A stretch of DNA of 64,000 nucleotides from positions 124,001-188,000 of the forward strand of contig NZ_FNOR01000002.1 in assembly GCF_900107095.1 (NCBI RefSeq). Direction: 5' to 3'. Below are positions 8,874 through 17,949 of the stretch, in pieces. Both the position numbers and the translations under genes were made by a program. The DNA comes from Collimonas sp. OK242 (GTDB lineage: Bacteria > Pseudomonadota > Gammaproteobacteria > Burkholderiales > Burkholderiaceae_D). Position 1 is the stretch's first letter, and every line of letters begins with the position of its first letter. The notes under the pieces are model-generated. The model saw nothing but the letters and a program-made list of their open reading frames with translations, was not told where the DNA came from and did no database searches.

Positions 8874-10241
8874 CTAGACCGCCTTGAAACTGAGGGTGAC
8901 GACGAAGTCTTGGTTGGCCGCATAGCCAAAGCGCATGTGGCCGTGATGCGCGCGCATGACTTCTTCAACGATCGACAGGCCCAGGCTGGCGCCAAGGCGA
9001 TCGCCGCCACGCGCCGAAAACGGTTTCCTGATGCGATCCTGGTCGGCTTCGGGGATGCCGGGACCGTCGTCGCGGAATTGCAATTCCCAATCGGCGTTTT
9101 TACGGCTGATTTCAATATGCAATCTGGACGGCGCGCCGTATTGCAAGGCATTCCCGAGAATATTCTTTATCGCTTCGCGGATACTGATTTTGTCGCCCAG
9201 TATCAGGCACGGTTCGTCCGGCGCCAGCATGGCGATGTCGAGGTTGCGCCGGGCGTGGCCGGATAACATGTCGCTCATTTCACGCCTGGCCAGTAGCGTA
9301 AGGTCTAGCGTTTCGAGCTGCACCGAGTCTGCCCGATGCTGCACCATGGCGTGGTTGATCAGTTGATTGATCAGATTGCCCAGATGATGCGTCAGCTCGC
9401 TCAGCCTGGCAATGTGCCGGAGCCGGCCGCTCTCGTCGCGCTGCATCGAGAGCAGTTCCATCTGCGATACCAGCGCCGTCACCGGCGTGCGCAGCTGATG
9501 GGCGGCGTCGCCGATGACGCGGCGCATCAGTTCGCGGTGCACGGTGAGTCGGTGCATGAACTGGTTGATCGAACTCACCAGGGGATGGATTTCGGCCGGT
9601 ACTTCTATGCTCAGCGGCGACAGGTCATGCAGGTCGCGGCGCTGAATCGCGATGCCGATATTCTTCAACGGCGACAAAGTTTGATACAAGGTAAACATTG
9701 CCGCAATCACCGTCAGCAGACCCATCACGCCGATCACCAGCGACGCGTTGGCGCCGAGGTCTTTTGTAAACGATTCGCGCCCGTTGTTGGTCTGGGCCAC
9801 CATGATCACAGCCCAGGATTGCGGCCCCGCGGCCGGCAGGCGTCTGCCGACGATGGCGATGCTGACCGGCAGATCCAGGTACACGCCGCGGATTACCAGC
9901 GGTCCGTCGGCCAGCTTGTCCCAGGGAATGACCGGTTTGAATTCCGGATCGCCGGCAACCGTCCGTCCGGCAGGATCGAGCACCGCATAGAACACCTGAT
10001 CGCCGGCAGTCAGCATGGAGAATGCCGAAATCGGCGCATCGACGTTCACTGTGCCGTTGTTGTACCAGGTATTCTCGGCAATCGACAGCGCGCTGCCGCT
10101 CAGGATTCGGTCATAGGCTTCATTCGCTGCCAGCCTGGTAGAGAACCAGATCGCAATCAATAGCGCAATGGCGCTGACCACCAGCACCAGCCCGACCCGG
10201 ATCACCAAGCGCAGATAGAGCGAACGGCCGGCGACAATCAT
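8874..10241 (-). CDS. TctE/QseC-type sensor histidine kinase
   Basis: A 455-residue membrane kinase. An N-terminal helix (about 10-32) and a second at about 175-197 flank a periplasmic sensor of the TctE-type (2CSK_N). A HAMP-like segment (LSPLKNIGIAIQRRDLHDLS) follows, then H-box VIGDAAHQLRTPVTALVSQ, N-box KNILGNALQYG and G-box RDDGPGIPE. Its ATG overlaps the stop of the upstream response regulator (ATGA), so the two form one operon. By position it probably controls the divergent ABC importer at 11038-13811, as TctDE systems usually regulate solute uptake genes. This is inference from layout. Confidence 0.9.
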   Translation of the reverse strand: MIVAGRSLYLRLVIRVGLVLVVSAIALLIAIWFSTRLAANEAYDRILSGSALSIAENTWYNNGTVNVDAPISAFSMLTAGDQVFYAVLDPAGRTVAGDPEFKPVIPWDKLADGPLVIRGVYLDLPVSIAIVGRRLPAAGPQSWAVIMVAQTNNGRESFTKDLGANASLVIGVMGLLTVIAAMFTLYQTLSPLKNIGIAIQRRDLHDLSPLSIEVPAEIHPLVSSINQFMHRLTVHRELMRRVIGDAAHQLRTPVTALVSQMELLSMQRDESGRLRHIARLSELTHHLGNLINQLINHAMVQHRADSVQLETLDLTLLARREMSDMLSGHARRNLDIAMLAPDEPCLILGDKISIREAIKNILGNALQYGAPSRLHIEISRKNADWELQFRDDGPGIPEADQDRIRKPFSARGGDRLGASLGLSIVEEVMRAHHGHMRFGYAANQDFVVTLSFKAV

Positions 10242-10903
10242 GACAACACAACTTGATAGCCGAGGCCGCGCAAGGTACGGATTTCAAACTGGGCGTGCGA
10301 GAGCTTCTTGCGCAGGCGCGCAATATACTGCTCCACCGAATTGGCGCTGGGATTGTCGTCGATGGTGAACAGTTTATCGATCAGTTCGTCCTTGCCGAAT
10401 ATCCGCCCCGGATGGGAGATGATAATTTCGAGCAGGGTTATTTCGCGCCGCGTCAGATCCAAGGGCAGATCGTTAACCTTGGCCGTCCGGTTTTTGCGGT
10501 CCAAGCTCAGATTGGCGCATTTCAGCAGGTTGGTCGAGTCGCCGCCACAGCGTCGCAACAGCACCCGGATGCGGGCTTCCAGCTCGCGAAAATCAAAAGG
10601 CTTGGTCAGGTAATCGTCGGCGCCGGTATCCAGCGCATGCACCCGTTCTTCAATTTCGGCGCATGCGGTCAGCATCAGTACCTGGGTGTTGAGCGGCACG
10701 CCGCGTATGCGCTTCAGCAAGGCATAGCCGTCAAGCTCCGGCAGCATGACGTCCAGGATGATCAGGTCGTAACGCTCGTCCGTCACCATGTTTGCGGCCT
10801 TGCGGCCGTTGGCCTCCCAATCCACGGTATGCCCCAGGCGCAACAGATGCGCGACAATCGCGTCGGCTACGTCTGTCGTGTCTTCCACCAAAAGAATGCG
10901 CAT
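10238..10903 (-). CDS. OmpR-family response regulator (TctD/QseB type)
   Basis: A 221-residue regulator with a receiver domain (MRILLVEDTTD; phosphoacceptor in LIILDVMLPE; TKPFDF) and a C-terminal winged helix (LTRREITLLEIIISHPGRIF, then ANSVEQYIARLRKKL and IRTLRGLGYQV). It is the first gene of the leftward operon and overlaps the kinase by 4 bp. The start at 10903 is the canonical MRILLVED. The 134-bp gap to the divergent ABC operon probably holds its binding sites. Confidence 0.94.
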   Translation of the reverse strand: MRILLVEDTTDVADAIVAHLLRLGHTVDWEANGRKAANMVTDERYDLIILDVMLPELDGYALLKRIRGVPLNTQVLMLTACAEIEERVHALDTGADDYLTKPFDFRELEARIRVLLRRCGGDSTNLLKCANLSLDRKNRTAKVNDLPLDLTRREITLLEIIISHPGRIFGKDELIDKLFTIDDNPSANSVEQYIARLRKKLSHAQFEIRTLRGLGYQVVLS

Positions 10904-11037
10904 CTTGTATCTCTATTTCCTAGCTATATATTTATATTCTGGCAATGTGCTTGTCATGAATTTAAAACCGTCAGGTTCGTTACAGTTTCGCAGATTAGCA
11001 TCGGAGCGTAGGAAATATAAAAAATATGGAGACAAAC

Positions 11038-11841
11038 ATGGAAAAAGACGAGTCCCTCGTCCGCCAAGGCGCAAGCGCGTTCCCTGCGGCCCCCGCGCCG
11101 CTGCTGGAAATCGATAACGTTACCCTGCAATACAAGACCAGCGACCATCTGGTGACTGCAGCCAAGCAGGTCAGCTTCAAGGTTTACCCATCCGATCGTT
11201 ATATTTTGCTCGGCCCTTCCGGTTGCGGCAAATCCTCGTTGCTGAAAGCCATCGGCGGTTATCTGGAGCCGGTACATGGGACGATCCGCCTGAAAGGCAG
11301 GGAAGTGACGCAGCCGGGGCCGGACCGGATGATGGTGTTCCAGGAATTCGACCAGCTGCTGCCATGGAAAACCGTGCGCCAGAATGTCGAATTCGCCTTG
11401 CACGCCAGCGGCCGCCTGCGTGGAAGCGAAGCGGCTGAACGCGCCGTTTATTACATCGAAAAAGTCGGCCTGATCAAATTTATCGACAGCTTTCCGCATA
11501 CGCTATCGGGCGGCATGAAGCAGCGCGTCTCGATCGCCCGCGGCATGGCAATGGAACCCGACGTCTTGTTAATGGACGAGCCGTTTGCAGCACTCGATGC
11601 GCTGACCCGCCGCAAAATGCAGGATGAATTGCTGCGGCTGTGGGAAGACACGCGCTTCACCGTTTTATTCGTCACCCATTCGATCGAAGAAGCTATCCGC
11701 ATCGGCAACCGCATTTTGCTGCTGTCGCCTCATCCGGGCCAGGTCAAGGCCGAACTCAACAGCATTCCGCCGGAAGAAATCGGCAGCGCCAGCCAGGCGC
11801 AGCTGGAAGCCCGGATTAACGACATGTTGTTTTCACATTGA
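11038..11841 (+). CDS. NitT/TauT-family ABC transporter ATPase
   Basis: A 267-residue ATPase with all motifs: Walker A GPSGCGKSS, Q-loop VFQEFDQLLPW, signature LSGGMKQR, Walker B VLLMDEPFAALD and the switch His in FVTHSIEEA. The sequence style is that of SsuB/TauB/NrtD importers. The ATG at 11038 has GGAG six bases upstream; an ATG at 11026 four codons earlier has a poorer ribosome site. It is the first gene of an importer operon (ATPase, permease, binding protein), divergent from a TctD/TctE-type pair. The substrate is not determinable; nitrate, sulfonates, taurine, pyrimidine precursors and aromatic acids are family options. Confidence 0.92.
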   Translation: MEKDESLVRQGASAFPAAPAPLLEIDNVTLQYKTSDHLVTAAKQVSFKVYPSDRYILLGPSGCGKSSLLKAIGGYLEPVHGTIRLKGREVTQPGPDRMMVFQEFDQLLPWKTVRQNVEFALHASGRLRGSEAAERAVYYIEKVGLIKFIDSFPHTLSGGMKQRVSIARGMAMEPDVLLMDEPFAALDALTRRKMQDELLRLWEDTRFTVLFVTHSIEEAIRIGNRILLLSPHPGQVKAELNSIPPEEIGSASQAQLEARINDMLFSH

Positions 11842-11849
11842 GGTCAGCC

Positions 11850-12734
11850 ATGAAATCAAGCATTACTGCATTGCCCGAACTCTTCGTACGTCCGGAATTT
11901 GTGCTCGATCCGCAGCGTGCCGACACCGCCGAAATCCAGCGCCCGCTATCGCTTGCCGAATCGCTTTATCGCCACGGATGGCTACGCAAAATCGTTATCC
12001 TGCTGGTGCTGGCCGTGGTGTGGGAGGTATATGGCCGCTGGCTGAACAATGCATTGCTGTTCCCGAGTTTTCTGGATACGGTGCAGGCATTCTGGGCCGG
12101 CATCAGCAGCGGTGTTCTGCTGGAAAGAGCCGCCGTCTCCATGCAGACCTTGCTGATCGGCTATGGCCTCGGCATTGCGCTGGCGACCTTGTTGACCACG
12201 ATTGCCATCAGTTCGCGCATCGGCACCGATTTTCTGGAAACGCTGACCTCCATGTTCAATCCGCTGCCGGCGATTGCGCTGTTGCCGCTGGCGCTGATCT
12301 GGTTCGGCCTGGGCACCGGCAGCATTATCTTCGTCATCGTGCATTCGGTCTTATGGGCGGTGGCGCTGAATACCCACAGCGGCTTTCGCGGAGTCTCCAA
12401 TACCTTGCGCATGGTTGGTCAGAATTACGGCTTGAAACGGTTCTCGCTGGTTGGCGCGATCCTGATCCCGGCTGCTTTTCCCAGCATTCTTACCGGCCTT
12501 AAAGTCGGCTGGGCATTTGCCTGGCGCACATTGATTGCGGCCGAGCTGGTGTTTGGCGTGTCGTCGGGCAGCGGCGGCCTGGGCTGGTATATTTTTGAAA
12601 ACCGCAACCAGCTCGAAACGGCGAATGTATTTGCCGGCCTGTTCTTCGTGATCATCATCGGACTGTTTGTCGAGAATTTCATCTTTGCCACGATTGAGAA
12701 GCGGACCATCCGTCGTTGGGGAATGCAGCACTGA
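11850..12734 (+). CDS. NitT/TauT-family ABC transporter permease
   Basis: A 294-residue inner-membrane protein with about six helices and the binding-protein-dependent permease loop (about 225-255), including GLKVGWAFAWRTLIAAELVFG. It begins at ATG 11850, eight bp after the ATPase stop, with GAGG upstream; an overlapping TTG at 11838 is less likely. The N-terminal about 50 residues are cytoplasmic. It works with the ATPase before it and the binding protein after it. Confidence 0.92.
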   Translation: MKSSITALPELFVRPEFVLDPQRADTAEIQRPLSLAESLYRHGWLRKIVILLVLAVVWEVYGRWLNNALLFPSFLDTVQAFWAGISSGVLLERAAVSMQTLLIGYGLGIALATLLTTIAISSRIGTDFLETLTSMFNPLPAIALLPLALIWFGLGTGSIIFVIVHSVLWAVALNTHSGFRGVSNTLRMVGQNYGLKRFSLVGAILIPAAFPSILTGLKVGWAFAWRTLIAAELVFGVSSGSGGLGWYIFENRNQLETANVFAGLFFVIIIGLFVENFIFATIEKRTIRRWGMQH

Positions 12735-12794
12735 CCGGTTGTCCGGAACGCGCAGTAGGGTATATAAAATAACAGCATATAAAAGGAGACATCA

Positions 12795-13811
12795 ATGAAA
12801 CGCAGAGCTTTCAGCAAACTGGTGCTAGCAGGGACATTGGCCCTGTCCACCTTCATGAACGTCGCGCACGCCGAGGCGTCCACTGTGCGTATTTCGCACG
12901 GCTACGGCATCCTCTATCTGCCGCTGATGGTGATGCGCGACCAGCAATTGCTGGAAAAACAGGCAAAAAAAATGGGCCTGGGCGAGATCAAGATCAACTG
13001 GCTGACGCTGGACGGCGGCAATGTGATCAACGATGCGATGCTGGCCGGGAACCTGGACATTGCCGGCACCGGGGCGCCGGGCTTCATCACCTTGTGGTCC
13101 AAGGCGCAGGGAATCCCGCGCTCGGAAGTGATCGGGCTGGGCGCGTTGAGCACCTCATCGCTGTGGCTGAACACGAATAATCCGAATGTCAAATCGCTGA
13201 AAGACTTTACTCCCAAAGACAAGATTGCGATTCCGGGCATCAAGACTTCGCTGTCAGCCGTGGTGTTGCAGATGGCGGTCGCCAAAACCTTCGGCGCCGA
13301 GAACTATGCCAAGCTCGATCCTTTGACAGTCAGCCTGGGACACCCGGAAGCCGTGGGTTCGCTGATGTCCGGCAAAACCGAGATCACGGCGCATTTCACT
13401 TCGCCGCCGTTCTCCTATCAGGAACTGAAGAATCCAAAAATTACTCGGGTGCTGAATTCCTCGGACGTGCTGGGCAACATCACGCTGGACGTGGTGTTTG
13501 CGTTGAAACAGTTCACCGAGAACAATCCAAAGCTGGTCCAGGCTTTCATGGCTGCGCAAGAAGAGGCCAATACCTACATTGCAAAGGACCGGCATGGTGC
13601 GGCCGAAACATTCATCCGCGTCTCCAAAATCAAGTTGACGGTCGACGAAGTGGAAAAAATGCTCTCGGATCCTGACGTCCAGTTCCACACCACGCCCAAC
13701 GGCTTGATGCAGTACGTGCTGTTCATGGACAAAGCCGGCACGATAAAAACCCGGCCGGCAAAATGGTCGGACATGTTTATCCCATCCGTGCGCGGACGGC
13801 AGGGGAGCTAA
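12795..13811 (+). CDS. NMT1/SsuA-type periplasmic substrate-binding protein
   Basis: A 338-residue protein with a clear signal peptide (basic MKRRAFSK, hydrophobic core, cleavage about VAHA-E at 27). The mature part is a type-II periplasmic binding fold: IRISHGYG-like first strand, ITLDVVFALK, and an N-terminal lobe with LDIAGTGAPGF typical of the SsuA/TauA/NMT1 group. AAAAGGAG precedes the ATG. It is third in the importer operon, 60 bp after the permease. The ligand is unknown. Confidence 0.9.
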   Translation: MKRRAFSKLVLAGTLALSTFMNVAHAEASTVRISHGYGILYLPLMVMRDQQLLEKQAKKMGLGEIKINWLTLDGGNVINDAMLAGNLDIAGTGAPGFITLWSKAQGIPRSEVIGLGALSTSSLWLNTNNPNVKSLKDFTPKDKIAIPGIKTSLSAVVLQMAVAKTFGAENYAKLDPLTVSLGHPEAVGSLMSGKTEITAHFTSPPFSYQELKNPKITRVLNSSDVLGNITLDVVFALKQFTENNPKLVQAFMAAQEEANTYIAKDRHGAAETFIRVSKIKLTVDEVEKMLSDPDVQFHTTPNGLMQYVLFMDKAGTIKTRPAKWSDMFIPSVRGRQGS

Positions 13812-14059
13812 GGAACAGACTGAAGCAGTTTGCCTGCTGCCTTGAGCCGGCATAGGCGAGGGCGGATGCGAAGTCGGCCGAGCAACATAAATTCGCATCC
13901 GACTTACCTGCGCTCTTACGGAATCCTGCAAGACGGGATCTGCCGCATTTCTGCAACACGGGGCGTTTCGACCTATCTGCTTCTTGCTAGTTTCGGTCGT
14001 TTTGGGATAGGCTTGCCGCTTTCGCAGCCTTCTTAAAGCAAACAGAAAACCCGTCAATT

Positions 14060-14539
14060 ATGGATATGCCATCTCACCAACTCACCATGACCGTGCTGAT
14101 GTCGCCCGACATGGCTAATTTTTCCGGTAATGTGCATGGGGGTGCGATTCTCAAACTACTCGACCAGGTAGCCTATGCCTGCGCCAGCCGCTACGCCGCG
14201 CAGTACGTGGTGACCCTGAGCGTGGACCAGGTGACCTTTCGCCAGCCCATCCACGTAGGCGAACTGGTCAGCTTCCTTGCCAGCGTCAATCATACCGGCA
14301 CCTCATCGATGGAGGTCGGCATCAAGGTGGTGGCCGAGGACATCCGCACCCAGGTGGTGCGCCACGTCAATAGTTGCTTTTTCACAATGGTAGCAGTAGA
14401 CGGCGACCGCCGCCCGGTTGCGGTGCCGCCGTTGCGTCCGTTCAGCGCCGATGAGAAGCGGCGGTTTGAGGCTGCGGTCCTGCGCAAGCAGTTGCGCCAG
14501 GAACTTGCGCGCCGCTTTGAAGATGTCAAGACTACTTGA
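14060..14539 (+). CDS. YciA-like acyl-CoA thioesterase (hotdog fold)
   Basis: A 159-residue hotdog protein with the family signature GNVHGGAILKLLDQVAYACA (about 23-42), SVDQVTFRQPIHVGELVSFL and VEDIRTQ-like strands. It hydrolyses acyl-CoA esters in the cytosol; chain-length preference cannot be read. Start options are ATG 14060 or 14066, neither with a clear ribosome site. It is monocistronic and converges with the large E1 gene. Confidence 0.88.
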   Translation: MDMPSHQLTMTVLMSPDMANFSGNVHGGAILKLLDQVAYACASRYAAQYVVTLSVDQVTFRQPIHVGELVSFLASVNHTGTSSMEVGIKVVAEDIRTQVVRHVNSCFFTMVAVDGDRRPVAVPPLRPFSADEKRRFEAAVLRKQLRQELARRFEDVKTT

Positions 14540-14609
14540 GGGTAGCGGAAGGTAGCGCGCAATCAATTTCCTCAAGTGCCGGAGAGGATTGAGAGTTTGC
14601 CGCCTGGTT

Positions 14610-17294
14610 TCACGCCTTTATCGACCAGGGTTTCGTCAAATCCAGACCAAGCGCCTCTGCAAATTTCGGCAACTGCGCCGCATCTTTTCCAACGGGCAGT
14701 TCACGCACTGCAGTAAAGGCAATCCATTTCGCATCGACTTCGAAAAAGTCGCGCAGATTGGCGCGCGTGTCGCTGCGTCCGAAACCGTCCGTACCGAGCG
14801 TGACGTAGCGTGCCGGCACATAAGCGCGGATGCTTTCGGCAATGCTGCGCACATAGTCGCTGGCGGCGATGACCGGTGCGTTGCTGCGTCCGAGTTGCTG
14901 CGTGATGTAGGCGTCCGCGGAAGAACTCGACAGGCGCCGCAGCCGTTCGGCCGCGACGCCATCGCGCGCCAGCTCCGTATAACTGGTGACGCTCCAGACT
15001 TCGGCGATGATGCCAAGTTTTTCCTTCAACAGAGCCGCTGCGCCGATCGCCTCCTTCAGGATCGGGCCGGCCGCCAATAAACGTACATCCGCATTCTCTT
15101 GTGGCTGCAGGCAATACATGCCGCGCCTGATGCCTTCTTCGGCGCCCGCTGGCATGCTTGGTTGCGCCTCGTTTTCATTGGTTACGGTGATGTAATAGAA
15201 AATATCTTCATTACTGCCGAGCATGCGGCGCATGCCATCCTGTACGATCACCGCCAATTCATAGGCATGGGCCGGATCATAGGAAACGCAGTTCGGCACC
15301 GTAGCTGCAACCACATGGCTGGAGCCGTCCTGATGCTGCAAGCCTTCGCCCGCCAGGGTAGTACGCCCGGAGGTGGCGCCGATGAGGAAACCGCGCGCCC
15401 GCTGGTCCGCTGCCGCCCAGATCAGGTCGCCGATACGCTGGAAGCCGAACATCGAGTAATAAATGTAGAACGGCAGCATCGGCAGGCCATGTACCGAATA
15501 GCTGGTCGCGGCGGCAGTCCAGGAAGAAATTGCGCCGGCTTCCGAAATGCCTTCCTCCAGGATCTGGCCATCCTTGGCTTCGCGGTAAGGCAAAATCGAG
15601 CCGATGTCCTCAGGCTCATACAGCTGGCCCTGCGACGAATAGATGCCGACCTGCTTGAACAGGTTTGCCATGCCGAAAGTGCGCGCTTCGTCGGCGACTA
15701 TGGGCACGACGTGCTTGCCGATACCGCCGTCTTTCAGCAGGGCGCCCAGCATGCGCACCAAGGCCATCGTGGTCGACATTTCCTTGCCATCGGCATCCAG
15801 TGCAAACTTCGCATAAGAGGCCATCTCCGGCGCCCCGATCTTTGTCTGCGATGCGCTGCGACGTGGCATAAATCCCCCCAATGCGGCTCGCCGTTGCAGC
15901 AGATGGCGCATTTCGGGACTGCCGTCCGTCGGCTTGTGGAATGCCAGCGCTGCGCAGTCTTCATCGGAAATCGGCAGGCGGAAGCGGTCGCGGAATTCGA
16001 GCAAGGTGTCCGCGTCCAGTTTTTTCTGCTGGTGGGTGGTCATCTTGCCTTGTCCGGCAGCGCCCATGCCAAAGCCTTTCTTGGTTTGCGCGAGTATCAC
16101 CGTCGGCTGGCCCCGATGATTTGCGGCGGCGAGGTAGGCCGCATGGATTTTTTTCATGTCGTGCCCGCCACGATGCAGACGATCGATCTCGTCATCGGTC
16201 AGCGTCGCACCGATTGCCTGCAATGCCGGACTTTGTCCAAAGAAACGGGCGCGATTGAAGGCGCCATCGTTGGCGGCGAAGGTCTGCAACTGGCCGTCTA
16301 CCGTCTGGTTAAGCGCATCGAGCAGGTCGCCCGCCTGGTCGCGTGCGAACAGCGGATCCCAGTCCGAACCCCATAGCAGCTTGATGACATTCCAGCCGCA
16401 GCCGGCAAATATGGTTTCCAGCTCATCGACAATATGGCCGTTGCCGCGCACCGGGCCGTCGAGCCGTTGCAAATTGCAGTTGACCACGAACACCAGGTTG
16501 TCCAGCGTTTCGCGCGACGCCAGGCTGAGCGCAGCCAGCGATTCCGGCTCGTCCATCTCGCCGTCGCCGAATACGCCCCATACCTTGCGCTCTTGCGGCG
16601 CCAGCAAGCCGCGATGCTCCATGTAGCGCATGAAGCGCGCCTGATAGATGGCGCTGATCGGCCCGAGCCCCATCGAGCCGGTGGGGAATTGCCAGAAGTT
16701 TTCCATCAGCCACGGATGCGGATATGAAGACAGGCCCTGCGCGCCATGTTTTTTCGCCTCGATTTCCTGCCGGTAGAACGACAGTTCTTTCTCCGTCAGC
16801 CTGCCTTCCAGGAAGGCGCGCGCATAAATGCCGGGCGCCGAATGCGCCTGGAAATAGACCAGGTCGCCGCCAAAAGAGTCTGTGCGCGCGCGGAAGAAAT
16901 GGTTGAAGCCGACTTCGAACAGATCGGCTGCGGAAGCGTAGCTGGCGATATGGCCTCCCAGTTCGCCATAGGCGCGGTTGGCGCGCACCACCATCGCCAG
17001 CGCATTCCAGCGCATCAGGCTGGCCAGCCGTTGTTCGGTCGCTAGGGCATCCGAGCCGCCCGGGAACGGCGGTTCGTCCTCGACACGAATGGTGTTGGCA
17101 TAGGGCGTATTGCGCGCATCGCGCCATTTGACTCCCCAGTTCTGGGCAGCAGCACTCAGGCGCGACAGCAGGTAACGGGCGCGTTCCGGACCGGAGGCTT
17201 GCATGGCGGACTGCAGAGCGGCTAGCCATTCTTCGGTTTCCTGCGCATCACTGTCGAAGGGATTGTTCAGATTGTTGACGGATGACATTTCCAT
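14610..17294 (-). CDS. homodimeric 2-oxo acid (pyruvate-type) dehydrogenase E1 component
   Basis: An 894-residue protein, full length for the AceE family. The thiamine diphosphate motif starts at GDGEMDEPES and ends in VNCNLQRLDGPVRG; the active-site loop has SYPHPWLMENFWQFPTGSMG. It decarboxylates a 2-oxo acid and reductively acylates a lipoyl E2. No E2 or E3 gene is nearby, so it must borrow them. An Lrp regulator lies divergently, recalling Pseudomonas mdeB (2-oxobutyrate dehydrogenase E1) next to mdeR, though no methionine gamma-lyase is present. It may therefore be an accessory E1 for 2-oxobutyrate or another keto acid rather than the housekeeping AceE. The ATG at 17294 has GAGGA upstream. 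Confidence 0.9.
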   Translation of the reverse strand: MEMSSVNNLNNPFDSDAQETEEWLAALQSAMQASGPERARYLLSRLSAAAQNWGVKWRDARNTPYANTIRVEDEPPFPGGSDALATEQRLASLMRWNALAMVVRANRAYGELGGHIASYASAADLFEVGFNHFFRARTDSFGGDLVYFQAHSAPGIYARAFLEGRLTEKELSFYRQEIEAKKHGAQGLSSYPHPWLMENFWQFPTGSMGLGPISAIYQARFMRYMEHRGLLAPQERKVWGVFGDGEMDEPESLAALSLASRETLDNLVFVVNCNLQRLDGPVRGNGHIVDELETIFAGCGWNVIKLLWGSDWDPLFARDQAGDLLDALNQTVDGQLQTFAANDGAFNRARFFGQSPALQAIGATLTDDEIDRLHRGGHDMKKIHAAYLAAANHRGQPTVILAQTKKGFGMGAAGQGKMTTHQQKKLDADTLLEFRDRFRLPISDEDCAALAFHKPTDGSPEMRHLLQRRAALGGFMPRRSASQTKIGAPEMASYAKFALDADGKEMSTTMALVRMLGALLKDGGIGKHVVPIVADEARTFGMANLFKQVGIYSSQGQLYEPEDIGSILPYREAKDGQILEEGISEAGAISSWTAAATSYSVHGLPMLPFYIYYSMFGFQRIGDLIWAAADQRARGFLIGATSGRTTLAGEGLQHQDGSSHVVAATVPNCVSYDPAHAYELAVIVQDGMRRMLGSNEDIFYYITVTNENEAQPSMPAGAEEGIRRGMYCLQPQENADVRLLAAGPILKEAIGAAALLKEKLGIIAEVWSVTSYTELARDGVAAERLRRLSSSSADAYITQQLGRSNAPVIAASDYVRSIAESIRAYVPARYVTLGTDGFGRSDTRANLRDFFEVDAKWIAFTAVRELPVGKDAAQLPKFAEALGLDLTKPWSIKA

Positions 17295-17451
17295 GGTCCT
17301 CGTTCCTTGCCGTTGAGCTTTAGCTTGAGTTTCACCTTCAGCATAAGGTAACGGCAAAGAAGCAGCATGGGTAACCTAAATCGCCTGTGTATTTACATTA
17401 ATTAAGCATAAAATACTTTTATTATTAATCAATCAGATTTTTATACCGCAT

Positions 17452-17916
17452 ATGGATCTTGATTCAACGGATTTGCGTATTTTGATGGAGTTGCAGGAAA
17501 ACGCCAATATCAGCAATGTCGACCTGGCGAAGAAGATCAATCTGTCGGCGTCGCCGACGCTGGCGCGGGTCAAGAACCTGGAAGCGGGCCAGGTGATCTC
17601 GCGTTACGTCGCGCTGGTCGACCCGCCGGCGCTTGGCTTGAAAATGAACGTCTTCATCCAGGTGAGCCTGGAAAAACAGGAGTCCGCCGCGCTGGCGCGC
17701 TTCGAAAAAGCCGTCAGCCACTTCGAGCAGGTGATGGAGGTCTACCTGATGACCGGCGACGAGGACTATCTGCTGCGCATCGTGGTGCCGGATATCCAGG
17801 CGCTGGAACGCTTTATCCTGGATCACCTGACAAAGATTCCGGGTATCAAGAACATCCGTTCGAGCTTCGCCTTGAAGCAGGTGAAATACAAGACGGCGCT
17901 GCCGATCAAGCTCTAA
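17452..17916 (+). CDS. Lrp/AsnC-family transcriptional regulator
   Basis: A 154-residue regulator. The N-terminal winged helix is [20 protein letters not shown] followed by [20 protein letters not shown]; the C-terminal RAM ligand-binding domain has [20 protein letters not shown]. It is divergent from the E1 gene across an AT-rich 157-bp gap, and likely regulates it in response to an amino acid. It resembles the second Lrp at 24331-24846. Confidence 0.93.
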   Translation: MDLDSTDLRILMELQENANISNVDLAKKINLSASPTLARVKNLEAGQVISRYVALVDPPALGLKMNVFIQVSLEKQESAALARFEKAVSHFEQVMEVYLMTGDEDYLLRIVVPDIQALERFILDHLTKIPGIKNIRSSFALKQVKYKTALPIKL

Positions 17917-17949
17917 GGCGGTGGCGCCAGTCAACCTTGTAAACGGCAA

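Noticed and set aside
9336-10163. 275-codon open frame on the + strand
   Set aside because: Antisense to the TctE-type kinase; His/Arg/Gln-rich shadow composition.
13830-14036. 68-codon open frame and the inverted repeat GGATGCGAA/TTCGCATCC (13864-13900)
   Set aside because: The frame has no protein-like pattern; the repeat has a 19-nt loop and no T-tract, so neither a gene nor a terminator can be supported.
15099-16376. 425-codon open frame on the + strand
   Set aside because: It lies wholly antisense to the E1 dehydrogenase gene, which has clear active-site motifs; such long antisense frames are common in GC-rich genes.
14610-17294. Calling the E1 gene the housekeeping aceE of a pyruvate dehydrogenase operon
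   Set aside because: No E2 or E3 gene is adjacent and an Lrp gene is divergent, so only the E1 function is asserted.
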